Translations under genes and position numbers: made by a program
In this document: in pieces, positions 1 through 38,629 of the stretch
Numbering within the stretch: position 1 is the stretch's first letter
Layout: every line of letters starts with the position of its first letter
Notes under the pieces: generated by a model
Database searches by the model: none
The model's input: only the letters and a program-made list of their open reading frames with translations
Told to the model about the DNA's origin: nothing
NCBI RefSeq assembly: GCF_964340395.1
Contig: NC_135549.1
Coordinates: 5,566,501 to 5,630,500, forward strand
Length of the DNA stretch: 64,000 bases
DNA from: Glandiceps talaboti
Taxonomy: Eukaryota; Hemichordata; Enteropneusta; Spengelidae
Direction: 5' to 3'

Positions 1-1900
1 AAACAGTGGAAAATACTAAATCGGAAGTTGTCATTAACTGAATGGAATGCTTTAGATGACATATGGAAAGTGTGTGCACATCTCATCCTATTTTGGCCTC
101 CAGTCATGGATTGACTGAAAAATAATACTAATAAGGACAATGAATGTGGTATCTCACTTGTAGGATAGTTCGCAATAAATGTCAGTAATTTTGAACGTAA
201 TGTTTGTAGAATGTTCAATCTGTATTGGATTTTATGGTATATAAGTTTGTAGGAGTCATGACTATTCAATGTGTAACTGTCTAATGCATAATCATATCTG
301 CTAAGACCCATAATGCAGTGCTGTAAAGCTGAAATGAAAAAGGGCTTTCAATTTGATATATCTGGACAACTGAGTTAATTATGTAATTCATGAAATTACT
401 CTCCAGAAAGCAAAGTTTATGAAAATGCATTTATTTCCTGGAGTGTTACTCCCTATAAAATTAAAGGGGAATACCACTCTAGGATATAGACATTTTCACA
501 AACTAATGTATGGTTTCTGGAGAATCATTTCATGATTTTACATTACCTACGATTGCTTGCGATTTCACAGAAACATCAATTTGATCTTGTATCATATTGT
601 AATGTATATTTCATGGCGAATAGCATCATAGGAGTCAGCAGATATAATACAATCATAATTGCACACTTAATATTCATGAGTTCAGAGTTCCTATTCAGTT
701 CAGTGTAAAATCATGTAATGACACTCGAGTCTCCAAAACCCAAAGTTTTTTTTTTTTAAATACCTTTACTTCCTAGAGTGGTGCTCCTCTTTACCATTTT
801 CTTATAAAGATATAGCTTTACAACTGTATATTGAGACAATTTGACTGCTACATTGATGTATCTTCTATACGTCACATAACTATCCAACTTATTGCAATTT
901 TCCAGAATTCTAATATTATTTTCAGTATCTTTCAAATAAAGTTTTACATATTTTTTCCTCTCACTTTTTCCCATCATTGTGTCTTCTGTTACCACTGTAC
1001 CACTATTATTGTTGGTTCTTGGATTAACAAGTTACTAATTAATGCAAAGATGATAAACTCTGATAAGACAGTCATAACAGGTATAAAATAGGAAAAAAAA
1101 ACAGTGAGAGGAAACAATAGTTAAATCTTTATTTGAAATATACTGAAAATAATAATAGAAATCCAGAAAATCGTCAGAACAAAATTGATTTTTCATCCTT
1201 TTCCCTGTGGTGATATTCACATAAGATATTTATATATAATCTGGTATTTACCATTCGTGCTGTGTCATCGAGGATGCAACCATATCCGTCCCTGCCATTT
1301 GGGGAATCATGAGTCCGAGATGACATAACACAAATGAGAAATACAACCAGGAGATATTTTCAAAATTTATGGTGAACACTCTTCAATTTTATGACGTGAA
1401 TGAGCTACAGCGCTCATCTGTTCATTCACTGGTCAGAAAAGTGAAACTACTAACTTAATGTTAAGATCACTAAAATCACACCACAGACTCACATTCTGTC
1501 AACAATGGGACATTTGTCGAGAGCATTAACTATTTCTTTGACAAACCATAGACACTTTCATTGGAAAAAATGTGAATTACTGAGAGACTGACCAACGAAT
1601 GGATATCGGTTATGCATAGAACTTGGCTTAGATATAAACACTGGCAAGTTAGTAAAACATTGAAAACATTGAAAACATTGTGAAATTTTCCAATGCACAT
1701 GGTCAATAAGTCATTTTACAACAATTTCACTGTGGACAATATTTGTTGCTAATAATCATATATTTGTACAATTGACAAATTTGTTGCCACTTTGAGGATT
1801 CATGTCATACAGAATGATTTGTTGAACATCAACTAGCAAGAACTATCACTACTACTGATTGACTATCCTAATCAACATTTTGATTTTTAGCACAACTGTA
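1..1900. other. AT-rich sequence, no gene recognised
   Basis: No open frame here shows recognisable protein similarity and no splice-bounded exon could be supported. The short ORFs at 756-1220 are low complexity and overlap on both strands. There is no structured repeat beyond short A/T runs. It is probably intergenic or intronic sequence of a neighbouring gene. Confidence 0.5.
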
Positions 1901-1904
1901 CTGA

Positions 1905-2460
1905 GGTTCAGTAGTGCTATAGGGATCGCCCGGCGTCTGTCTGTATGTGTGTAAACAACTTAAAGTAAAAAACCGCTGAACTGGTTGCCACGATATTTGG
2001 TGGGTCCATTACCTTGGGTGTCCAGTTGGGAAATTGTTCAAATCAAAATGATCGCATCATAGGTGTGTGATTTGGGTCAAAAAATGTGATTTTTGGTCAA
2101 AAAACTTAAACTCAGAAACTACTGGCAGATTGGTGCAAAAGTTGGTGGAACATTCTTAAGGGGGTGTAAAGTAAGATTTGTTCATGACGGGATGATTCCA
2201 TCAGTGATATGCAAATTAGGGCTAAAAATGTGTCTCTTTGGTTAAAAATCTATAATTCCAAAACTACTGAGCAGATTGGGCTGAAATTTAATGGAAATGC
2301 ATTTAGGGATGTATGGACGAAGATATGTTACGCATACCATGATTCCATGAGTGATATGGAATTAAGGTGTAAAAATGTGAATTTTGGTCAAAAACTTATA
2401 TCTCAAAAAGTACTAAGTGAATGAGTTTGAAACTTGGTGAGATGTTTCTAGAAGTGTTAT
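1905..2460. repeat. degenerate modular repeat, same family as intronic repeats
   Basis: After a GTCTGTCTGTATGTGTGT-like stretch come roughly 170-base imperfect modules. Each contains a phrase of the form 'aaaatgtgaNtttNggtcaaaaa' followed by 'aactactgNgcagattgg'. Similar phrases recur at 15420-15500, 25040-25260 and 60790-60980, so this is a dispersed non-coding repeat. It has no coding capacity. Assignment to a transposon class is not possible from sequence alone. Confidence 0.5.
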
Positions 2461-3606
2461 TCTTTATCATTGCTTTTCCTCAAAAATCTTCAACTCTGAA
2501 ATTACCCAGTAGATTGAGCTTAACTTTGTTGAGAATGTGTAGATTTGTCCTCATTAATAGCTGACACAGTGAGAACAGTACATTGTTAATTAACTATAAT
2601 GTTTACTTTACTATTTCCTCTGGTGGTAAAGCCTGTAGCATGGCCAGTTTGGTTTATGACTTGATTATGTAATATGTTGTAAGACAGCTGTTTCATCACC
2701 TACCCATATAAACTGAATGTACCTTGTGTTTAAAATATTACAATAAGACAACCAAGAAAGTTAAACATGTTACATTGGTATGACTTGGTTCCAAATTGAT
2801 TTAAAAAAATAAAGAAGTACAAAACCTTGTAGACACATCCCTTGATTAGGATGTTGCTATACTTGTCTTGTACACTTCCAACATAGGATGGCTGGATTAT
2901 GATGATGGAAATTAGGTATGAAAAAACTTACTGTACACTTGGGTAAGGTATTAAAATAGGCAATATTGTGAGAGCATTGGGCACATGAAAACAGTTGGTG
3001 AGTGAGGATGAGGAAGGGTCAACGTTTAAGGGTTTTCAGTAAAACAAACACATAAATTATAATAAGTAAGCTGGTCAAGTACACCAACGAACAAGGACAT
3101 TGAAAACTGATTTAGAAAAATAAAACACAAGCTTTTCAAAAAATTAATTATTATTGTATATATTGTATTAAATATAAATAGAATGGCCATACAATGCTCA
3201 GAGACAATAAACAAAAAGCTCAACACATTATTTCCCACAATGCCTAGCCTTAGTGTAAAGTATCAGATTAGCCAATTATTATATTACCCAAGTGTTTTGA
3301 TACTTTTTTCATGGTGCAAAATTATTAAAAATGAGCCTTCTTAACATAAATAAATACAGCTAAGATAAATTCAGCCTCACTTTTGTTGCCCTTTTGTTTG
3401 TATCATACTTTATAATTAACAACATAACTCTAGGCCAATATTTAACATTAACAACACAAAACAGCACATTTCACCATCAAGACTTGTTGCCTGATGCACA
3501 TTATTTGTAGTGTAGTAAAGTGCCCCCTCTAGGCCAATTTGATACATTTTAGTTGCACAAGACACTAGAGACACACCACCATTTGATGCTCATTGTTGAC
3601 TCACAA
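2461..3606. other. no gene recognised
   Basis: AT-rich sequence without a supported exon. The minus-strand ORF at 3026-3238 is hydrophobic low-complexity translation of AT-rich DNA and lacks splice signals or family motifs. Confidence 0.45.
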
Positions 3607-3760
3607 GAATTCTTAAGTCTCATTGCCAGACTCATGGCTATCATCCCTAAACTTTGTAGTCTTTAAACTAAAGCCCCTCACTTCTTGCAACTTCACGGCC
3701 GCTCACCTTACAAAGCTTAGGGATGATAGTCACGAGTCTGGCAATGAGACTTAAGAATTC
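3607..3760. repeat. fold-back element (about 53-bp inverted arms)
   Basis: The arm at 3607-3659 (beginning GAATTCTTAAGTCTCATTGC) is nearly the exact reverse complement of 3709-3760, with about 49 bases between them. A few mismatches lie toward the centre. This is a hairpin-forming element, perhaps a solo MITE. No coding sequence lies in it. Confidence 0.8.
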
Positions 3761-5270
3761 TCAGTTTGATTTTGACTCATAACAAAATTTGTGTGAAACC
3801 ATGTTATTAGAATTGAATGATACACTGCTGTGGTGCAATACAGAAACTTATTGCATACTTATTTGCTAATCAATATTTCACATGTCATAATCACATATAA
3901 TCAAGTTTTCACATTGTTTTTAACGACACCATTTCTGATAAAAAAAAAAAATGCCAGTTGATCATGACACTACATACTCTAGGTATTTGTGATTATATTG
4001 CTTGTAGTGATCATGGGTTCTGAACTTCAACAGCAGCTTACTTTTGAACATAAAATACTTCATGTACACTACTCATGACGTGCACTGTAGGCTTCAAATT
4101 AATGGCCATTTGATAACAACTGGTCAATTTTGAGTTAGTTTAGTTGGTTGAGTGAATTTATACTAGTACATGTACTTATTTTCTAGTAGGATGACGAAAC
4201 AAAGTCTGGTTACAGTTATTAAATTATTTGCTAAAACTTTCCCCCTTATGGGGATCTTGTTCAGAGATTCCTCACTGGGATCTTGTATGTATAAACTTCA
4301 ATTGTAAACCAGACTTTGTTTGCTACTGCTACTCAAAGTGTTCATCAAGTCTTGGATCAAACAAGACATGTGGCCCCATTTTAGACCTTCTGGAAGATTT
4401 CTTATCCAACATGACATTCAAAGTAAAAGTTAGACCTGGAAACACTGAGTGAACTGTCGATATCAAGTGTGTCTGTTTTCAAACTTGTATGTATTCATAT
4501 TAATAGCTACCACAAGTTGTGTCACTATGCCTAACCATGGAGGTGTAACTTAGGGGAGATGTCCCCCATGGCCTATTAACGCTAACATGAGGTTAAAAAT
4601 TTGTCACAATAGCATATAATATTTTTTAGATATTCGAGACAAGAAATCTTCATGGCTAATTATGTCCATCACATAGAAAACAAAAACAGTTTTCACTCTG
4701 GGATAAAACTTTTTTTTTTTTCAAAACTTGTTTAGTATTTGTAATACTAATAGGTACATGTAAGTTGTAACTAGGTTGACTGGTGTTTAGAACTGAAAAC
4801 CAACTTTATTATTATTACAACATAGAACAATATAACAACAACAACAACAACAACAATAATAATACTGTTAATCATAATTTTATTTACTTTATAAACATTA
4901 CATTCCAAATTTTAAATAATCATTAAATAACTTTTTTGGCAAAAATAATCAACTCGCGTTAACAATAACATCAGAAACGATACAACATTCTAAAAATAGA
5001 AATGACAAACTACTGTATGTCGATACTATTACTAGAAACAACAAGATTAAAAGAACAAACTACACTTTAACTTCAATATCACATGGTGATATATCTAGTA
5101 CTAATACTAACTCTGGTAAATGGACATGCACAAGAATCCGAAATATGATATCCCGTATCGGATTTCTCGGAGGCATATTTACGTTATCTCCAGAGTAAGC
5201 AGTAGACTAGTACTCTAAAGTCTAACGGTCGCTAACTATACCGGCTTCATGCCTCAAAGGCATGCATATT
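3761..5270. other. no confident gene; short AAC/AAT repeat at 4832-4861
   Basis: A plus-strand open frame at 4228-4452 has no recognised similarity. Read on the minus strand, 4330-4450 gives a plausible coding-looking stretch that ends in a stop. It could be a decayed downstream exon of the minus-strand first exon at 5276-5476, but no convincing acceptor was found. The rest is AT-rich spacer. Confidence 0.35.
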
Positions 5271-5275
5271 TACCT

Positions 5276-5476
5276 CCTAACTAACGCTGTTTTGGACTCA
5301 GATTTACCGGCAGAATATCCCCTACATTTTAGATATCGGGCTAAGTCACTGTGGGTGTTATCGCCCACCACGGCCATGGGCAAAACTGCCCCTTTCACCT
5401 GATCTGGCGAGAGCTTCACCAAAACGTCAGCCATTTTGTTTTCAAATGTCGTCCCTAAACGTAGTCCAGCATGCAA
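5276..5476 (-). CDS. possible first coding exon, SAP-like motif, host or transposon gene
   Basis: A minus-strand open frame starts with M at 5476 or, more likely, at the internal MADVLVKLS start at 5434. It ends at a good donor (AG|GTAAAT on the minus strand) at about 5275. Near the end it reads HSDLARYLKCRGYSAGKSES, which resembles the helix-turn-helix of SAP-type DNA-binding motifs often seen at the N-terminus of uncharacterised invertebrate and transposon-derived proteins. The local sequence is more CpG-rich than its surroundings, and a CRE palindrome lies about 55 bases upstream of the internal ATG, as expected for a promoter-proximal first exon. Downstream exons were not identified. Function is unknown. 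A decayed LINE is inserted just upstream and may have disrupted the promoter. Confidence 0.4.
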
Positions 5477-5486
5477 TGCGCGCCAA

Positions 5487-5502
5487 ATGATGACGTCATC
5501 AT
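5487..5502. promoter_or_regulatory. CRE/ATF palindrome
   Basis: ATGATGACGTCATCAT is a perfect 16-base palindrome containing the full cAMP-response element TGACGTCA at 5491-5498. It sits just upstream (minus strand) of the possible first exon ending at 5276. Known binders of this consensus are CREB/ATF bZIP dimers. Activity here is inferred only. Confidence 0.45.
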
Positions 5503-5517
5503 GAATAGAGTCTATTG

Positions 5518-7865
5518 CTTGACTTAGTTCTCACTACTGAACCGGACATGGTTGGAAAGTTGGAAGTTATTGAACATTTTGGATCTAGTGATCACAATAT
5601 TATTATTTTCGATGTTCCCTGTTTAATTGGTACCAGTTTGTGCAAGTAAATATGCTAGTCGTGATTACAATAGAGCAAACTTTCCTGCTATAAATTCTTA
5701 TCTAAATGACTTCAAATGGAAACAAGACTTCGAAGGCAGATCAGCTGAGGAGTCACGGCAGATATTTAAATGTCGAATTGAAAGTTCAATCAGCATGTTT
5801 GTACCAATACGTCGGAGCGGATATGAGAGAAGAAAACCCAAGTGTATCCAAACGCAGTTCACTTCCATTATTGTTATAGGTTCCATCTCGTCCCCCGCTT
5901 CTGAGGCAGGTGGATGTTCACGAGCAAGGCGTAAAAAGTGTGAAATGTGGAGAAAGTATAAAAATAACAGGTCACAGTTAAATTATGATATATACAAAAT
6001 AGCTTTGAATACTGCTACAAGAGAGGTAAATCGTTCTAAACGTGACTTTGAGAAGTATTTGGCTATGAATATTCGACAGGACTCGAAGTCTTTTTATTCG
6101 TACGTGAGGTCAAAATGTAAAACACAAAGCAAAGTTGGTCCGCTGAATGATGATAGTGGTAATCCAGTCAATGACGATAATGTTCAGGCAAATTTGTTGA
6201 ACAATTTTTTCTCATCGGTCTTCACTAGCGAAAGGTCAGACGCTTTACCGCAGCCAAAACAGATGTTTTTCACCGGAGAGTTAAATGAGTTGGCCGATAT
6301 TGAAATTAATTCTAAAGTCAAGTGTACGTAATATGCTTAGACTGCTGAAACCGGACAAAGCAGCTGGGGTGGAAATATCTTACCCATATGTGAAATTCGA
6401 GATGTTATTGTAGATCCACTGTGTCATATATTTAGAAAGTCGATTGACGAAGGAGATGTACCTATTATTGATTAGAGACGTGCAAATGTCACTCCATTGT
6501 TCAAAAAAGGGGACAAGGCCCTGTGTGGAAACTATCGTCCAGTGAGTTTGACATCTCAAATATTAAAAAGTTATACGTGACTCTATCGTTGATCATTTGG
6601 ATAAATTCAAACTCATCAGAGACTCTCAACATGGCTTCATAAGTTGTCGTTCATGTGTCAGCAACCTACTAACCTTCCTAGAGTATGTAACGGATTCTGT
6701 CGATAAGGGGCACCCAGTAGTATATTTAGATTTCACCAAAGCTTTCGATAAGGTGCCGCATCAAAGACTCATAATTAAATTAAAGGCTCATGGAATATAA
6801 GTGGTAAGGTGTCAAGGTGTATTGAGACTTGGCTAAGGAACAGGGAGCAGCGATCGAGTTATTCTGAATGGAAATGCGTCGAAATGGAGCAGAGTTTTGA
6901 GTGGAGTTCCACAGGGGTCTGTGTTAGGTCCAGTTCTGTTCCTCATCATCTATATAAATGACATTGAGGAGAATATTATTAGCAAAGTTCTTAAGTTTGC
7001 AGATGATACAAAGTTAATTCGCAAACTTGTATCTGAAGACGATACTGAAGTGTTACAGAAAGACTTGAAAACCTTAGTTGATTGGTCTTGTGACTGGCAA
7101 ATGCTATTCAACGTGAGTAAGTGTAAGGTCATGCATGTTGGTTACAATAATCCCAACTATCCATACACCATGAATGGTAGTAGATTGTCATCTGTAGAGT
7201 CTGAAACAGATCTAGGGGTTTTGATTCACAACTCACTGAAACCGAAACTGCATATCGCAGGGAAGGTAAATAAAGCAAATCGAGTACTTGGTACGGTAAA
7301 AAGAACATTCACCTGTAAAAATCGAAGGATATTCTATTGCCACTCTATAAATCGCTAATTCGTCCGCACCTTGACTATGCTTCCCCAGTGTGGTCCCCAC
7401 ATGCGAATAGGGATATTGTGTTATTTGGAAAAAAGTGCAGCGTCGGTTCACCAGGATGATTCCGCAGCTTGGTGGCTTGAATTAGGAGGACAGGTTACGC
7501 ATATTGAAACTGACAACTTTAGAAACCAGACGGATTAGAGCTGATTTGCTGGAAGTGTATAAACTTTTCCATGGGCATACTCTCGTTGATCCAGTTGTGT
7601 TTTTCAACGTATCTACTTCGACAACAAGAGGACACAGTTTGAAATTATTTAAGGACAGATCCAGATTGGATATACGTAAATATTTTTTCAGTCAACGTGT
7701 CGTAGACATTTGGAACAGTTTACCAGAAAGGGTTATTGCTAATTCATCAGTTAATCATTTTAAAGCGTGTATTAATAACCATCTCAGAACAGTAAGGGGT
7801 CTTTCAAGCCTCAATGGCTTCCTACCCCCGCCATGTAAATTCACGGTAAATTCACGGTAAAAATT
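5518..7865 (+). mobile_element. 5'-truncated, frameshifted CR1/L2-like LINE
   Basis: A non-LTR retrotransposon relic in the forward direction. It begins within the endonuclease domain: the terminal SDHN motif is readable near 5588-5599. It continues through a linker (5627-6331) and reverse transcriptase pieces at 6597-6800 (VYLDFTKAFDKVPHQRL) and 6897-7358 (SGVPQGSVLGPVLF, then FADDTKL). The C-terminal piece is at 7504-7860. The pieces lie in different frames separated by stops and frameshifts, so the copy is dead. The 3' end has a short tandem GGTAAATTCAC tail at 7836-7860. The 5' end lies beside the CRE palindrome. Confidence 0.85.
5627..7860 (+). pseudogene. LINE ORF2 remnant (endonuclease end plus reverse transcriptase)
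   Basis: Open segments at 5627-6331, 6597-6800, 6897-7358 and 7504-7860 together form a CR1/L2-type ORF2 reverse transcriptase, with the catalytic FADD box inside the third segment. At least three frame breaks separate them, and in-frame stops occur near 6330 and 6475. No functional product is expected. Confidence 0.8.
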
Positions 7866-7885
7866 CATTAAGCCTCCGTACGAAT

Positions 7886-8010
7886 TGGCAGTGTGGGTAT
7901 TAGACTAGTGTACTGTAACTTCGGTCCGGGCATACGTGTATCAGAAAGGAAGATTGGACCGCGGACCACACGGAGGCCACCACGGCTGATGTCAGTCCAA
8001 TTCAAGTGAG
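7886..8010. repeat. left edge of duplicated unit (matches 45721-45835)
   Basis: Sequence beginning CGAATTGGCAGTGTG and containing GGAAGATTGGACCGCGGACC is repeated with small changes at 45721-45835. Both lie upstream of a plexin copy. In copy 1 it is followed directly by an inserted TIR element at 8022. It marks the most upstream point at which the two plexin units can be aligned. Confidence 0.75.
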
Positions 8011-8341
8011 TACGTGTATTAGGGACCGGACAGAATTTACGGAGGGGGGGGGGGGCATGAAAAAATGGGAGGCTTGAAGGGGGGGGGGGCATGAAAATTC
8101 TCATGGTTTGAAAGGGGGGGGGCGCGAAATATTTTGTCATTGAAAAAAATTAATATGTTAGAAAATTTAGCATTGCATGAGATAGCACTTGATATCGCCT
8201 TTAATATTGAATGTCTACACTTTCATTTGTGTATTGAAATGGAAGTGTGTACGTTTGTATGTACCTATTTTAGTGAAGCATAAAAACACTACTCAAGATT
8301 AATTTGATACACCCTGAATTACTCTTATATACTCCAAGTTG

Positions 8342-8343
<2 letters not shown>

Positions 8344-8378
<35 letters not shown>

Positions 8379-8466
8379 GTATACATACATACATACATAC
8401 ATACATACATACATACATACATTTTAGCACTGTGGAAACAGGTCCAGTGTGTAATTACCATCAAGG

Positions 8467-8531
<65 letters not shown>
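8344..8531. repeat. CA, CATA and TA microsatellite cluster
   Basis: A (CA)n run at 8344-8375 is followed by (CATA)n to about 8421 and, after 45 bases of unique sequence, (TA)n to 8531. The same order occurs at 41448-41637 in the related transposon copy. Open frames across it are low-complexity artefacts. Confidence 0.95.
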
Positions 8532-8532
<1 letters not shown>

Positions 8533-8654
8533 TAATATACTAGCATAGGACCTGTAATTTATGTGATTAAAAAGTGACCTTTTGGTGAAAAATGTAATTA
8601 CAAAAACGTCTGGCCAGATTAATTTAGATAGGTGTTTTATTTCTTTCCTTGACA

Positions 8655-9335
8655 CTATTCTTGAGTTTCACTCTCAGACTCACTAGAGTCTGAAGATGTG
8701 AGGCAAGACTTGTCTTTCTTTCTATCTAAAACCAGTGAAATTAGACTATTTCCCTCCTCAGCATCATCAAATGCATCTATCTGTACTAAATATTGTAAAG
8801 CATTTAGATGTCTGCGTGGTGTTAAGTTTTTTTTCATCAGTGACTTTGCACTAACTTTGGTAGTTGCCTTCTGGCCGTATTTTCCTACCTTATCCACAAG
8901 TTGCTCACTAAAAACAGTTAACAACAGTCTTTTTGCTTGACTAATTGTTCTTTTCTCTTTCCTTCTTCTTACTTTTATTTTATTTTCCTTCTTTCTCCTT
9001 GTCTTCCTGTGTCGTTCGCTAACAACAACTTCATTCTGTGGGAATCTTCTTGCAATGATGTCACTTGTATGAGAAACATCATTTTGTTTTGCTTTCACTA
9101 AACCAAGCCAATGTTTCAGAGTATCAAGTTTACCTGTTATATTGTTATATATATATTTGTTTTCACTACCAGCAAATGGCAGCTCACTGTGATTGTCATC
9201 AAACAGTTCCCTTCTCCTGTTTTCTAAAAGATCATGTAGTTCTTCTAGACTTTTAATCAAATGCCTTGGTATTAAGTGATGACTACTTATGGTGTCTAGT
9301 TGGGAAATAAACAAGATTGTTAGTATGATGAACAT
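8655..9335 (-). CDS. uncharacterised transposon-borne ORF, 226 codons
   Basis: An intact minus-strand open frame inside the truncated TIR element. A good acceptor (TTTCCCAACTAG on the minus strand, near 9298-9310) suggests that the coding part is a 3' exon beginning at DTISSHHL rather than at the upstream methionine. The product has a K/R-rich basic block in the middle (RKTRRKKENK, RRRKEKR), which could be a nuclear or nucleic-acid-binding segment. It ends with an acidic serine-rich tail (SSDSSESESETQE). I do not recognise the family. In the second element copy the middle of this frame is replaced by unrelated sequence (about 42480-42970), so only this copy is open. Confidence 0.4.
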   Translation of the reverse strand: MFIILTILFISQLDTISSHHLIPRHLIKSLEELHDLLENRRRELFDDNHSELPFAGSENKYIYNNITGKLDTLKHWLGLVKAKQNDVSHTSDIIARRFPQNEVVVSERHRKTRRKKENKIKVRRRKEKRTISQAKRLLLTVFSEQLVDKVGKYGQKATTKVSAKSLMKKNLTPRRHLNALQYLVQIDAFDDAEEGNSLISLVLDRKKDKSCLTSSDSSESESETQE

Positions 9336-9615
9336 GTATGGTCAAAATGTTTTATTTTGTTTTGTTTTCTAAAAAACTTCCTCTACAACTACTAAGTTGT
9401 TTGGGCTGAAATAGTAACATAATAGTAGTACCAAAAGAAATATTACAGTTGTGCTACAGTAACAAAAAAAATGTACTCTTTTTAGTTATTGTAGGGGGCA
9501 GGATATTGTGCACTTTTTTTCTTTTTTTTGGGGGGGGGGGCATGAAAGTTTTATACTTTTGAAAGGGGGGCTGTGAAATTTTGGTCACAGTGGAGGGGGG
9601 GGGGCAGGAAAAAAG

Positions 9616-10614
9616 CGATTTGCAAACCTGCCACCTGCGTATTGCATGTAAAATTATTTTGAAAATTCGTCTACGTACGTATACATGACTGTATGTACTG
9701 ACGTAATTATCGATGGGACATGTGGGAAGGTTGCACCCTGGTCCCCCATTTGCGTGTTAGTGAATACACGTAAATACCATATGGTGTACGTCATCTCAGG
9801 CCACAACGAAGTTAATGGGCTGAGACGTCATGTACATACATCCATGCTAAACTAGTCCGAGGGTCATGTCAGTAATCTAGATCCGTGCAACGTCTCCAAG
9901 CAGGACTAGCTATATACAAACACTTTACATCCATGCATTTTTTGAAGGAAAAATTCTTTGATTGTAAGTATGTCAGCGTTCATGTATATTTTGTATAAAA
10001 GAGAAATCAATCAAATAGCGCCATGACGTAGCTAAAGTAGATACTACTTCACCACCTGGGCTGTGGGTGGTATGTGGTCACGAACGCTAGTAGGGATCGA
10101 CTCAGGGATCGAAGCGTACAATCATGGCAGTATAACCCACTTCCATGGTACAATGTATCAAGTTATACATGATGCTGTCAGAGTACTTGTGAGTGGTTGA
10201 GATTAATTTTCCGTTGGGTTTCTATTTTATTCAATCGACATGGACCCTTGAAGTTGAACAATGTATGATATGTTGAATGAAGTTTGTCAGGCGCGCTATT
10301 GATAGCACTGTAGCCACGCCCACCCCAGTTAACTTTGCTACCTCCGAGCTCCATGATCCTGACAAAACCTTAGTTTAAAAACATAAGCTTATTGTTCTGA
10401 GTGCCCCGGCCGACTCCACTCTTGCGAATCAGTGCCCTATTTTCGGGCCTATTTTAACCTATTCCAAAGTTTACAAAGGGGTTTTATACATTTTCTCCTC
10501 ACTTGGTGGGTTTATTGCTGCGGGTGCAAGCACTATATCTAGCTAATACATTAACTCCAGTTTATTCAGTTTACTAAAGTTTACTTTGACAATTGTATTC
10601 ACTTTTTCTTATAG
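9616..10614. other. upstream region of plexin copy 1, conserved with copy 2
   Basis: From about 9760 this aligns with 46060-47167 upstream of copy 2. A strong donor GTAAGTATG at 9964 is kept in copy 2 (46221), and an acceptor precedes each coding exon 1. A non-coding 5' exon ending at 9963 is therefore plausible. A TATAAAAG box occurs at about 9995 (GATAAAAG in copy 2), so an alternative start downstream of that donor cannot be excluded. Confidence 0.5.
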
Positions 10615-10642
10615 GTGTGTACTGGTTACTTCAAAATACACA

Positions 10643-38122
<27,480 letters not shown>

Positions 38123-38377
38123 CAAATGAAAGAGATACAACAAGCTTCTCAACCACCCTGATATGAATAACCACAGATAGATTTAAGTACAGTGCTTAGC
38201 AACAACAACCACAACTTCAACTTTATATACATGAAGTCATAGTTTAAAGAATATTGCTTTTAATATTAAGATATAAAATGCTGCTGCTTAGTGTATTGGC
38301 GAATTGGCATCGTGTTACTCAAAATATTGTAATAATGTTTAAAAGTTTGCTAGATAGTGTAATGGTAATATCTTATT

Positions 38378-38442
<65 letters not shown>

Positions 38443-38620
38443 AAAAGTTGTTTGTTTGTATTTTGGGTTGTTTCAAGCATATAAAGTTTTAAAACATTCA
38501 GAAAAATTAAGTTAGAGTACTAAGTATTTTCCAGATTAATACCACTCATCATTTGTACAAGAACGGTATATGTAAGCGTCATCTTCATAAAAATATGTCA
38601 ATTCAATAAACTACATGTAT
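38123..38620 (+). other. 3' untranslated region of plexin copy 1 (predicted)
   Basis: Follows the TAG at 38120-38122. It contains a (TA)n run at 38376-38440 and an AATAAA at 38605-38610. The end is inferred from that signal only. Confidence 0.5.
38605..38610 (+). terminator. candidate polyadenylation signal
   Basis: Consensus AATAAA about 480 bases past the stop codon, the first such hexamer found downstream on this strand. The cleavage site would lie some 15-25 bases further on. Confidence 0.45.
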
Positions 38621-38629
38621 ATATTTGAA

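Larger units (their letters stand above)
8022..9615. mobile_element. TIR DNA transposon, 3'-truncated copy
   Basis: It starts with the inverted-repeat end GGGACCGGACAGAATTTACG after a TTA trinucleotide. G-run modules (GGGGGGG-CATGAAA) follow, then a CA/CATA/TA microsatellite, then a minus-strand ORF, then a second G-run block. It aligns along most of its length with the complete element at 41104-43413. It loses similarity at about 9615, before the right inverted repeat, so the right end is deleted. The TTA target fits the 3-bp TWA preference known for PIF/Harbinger elements, but no transposase was recognised. Confidence 0.75.

Noticed and set aside
7868-8140. Minus-strand proline-rich ORF (also 41016-41210)
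   Set aside because: Translation of G-run modules at the TIR element end.
8270-8548. ORFs of repeated TH, YI and IY residues here and at 22576-22829, 27466-27714, 28045-28297, 38254-38484, 41443-41724, 43988-44420 and 45149-45534
   Set aside because: They are translations of CA, CATA, TATC or TA microsatellites.
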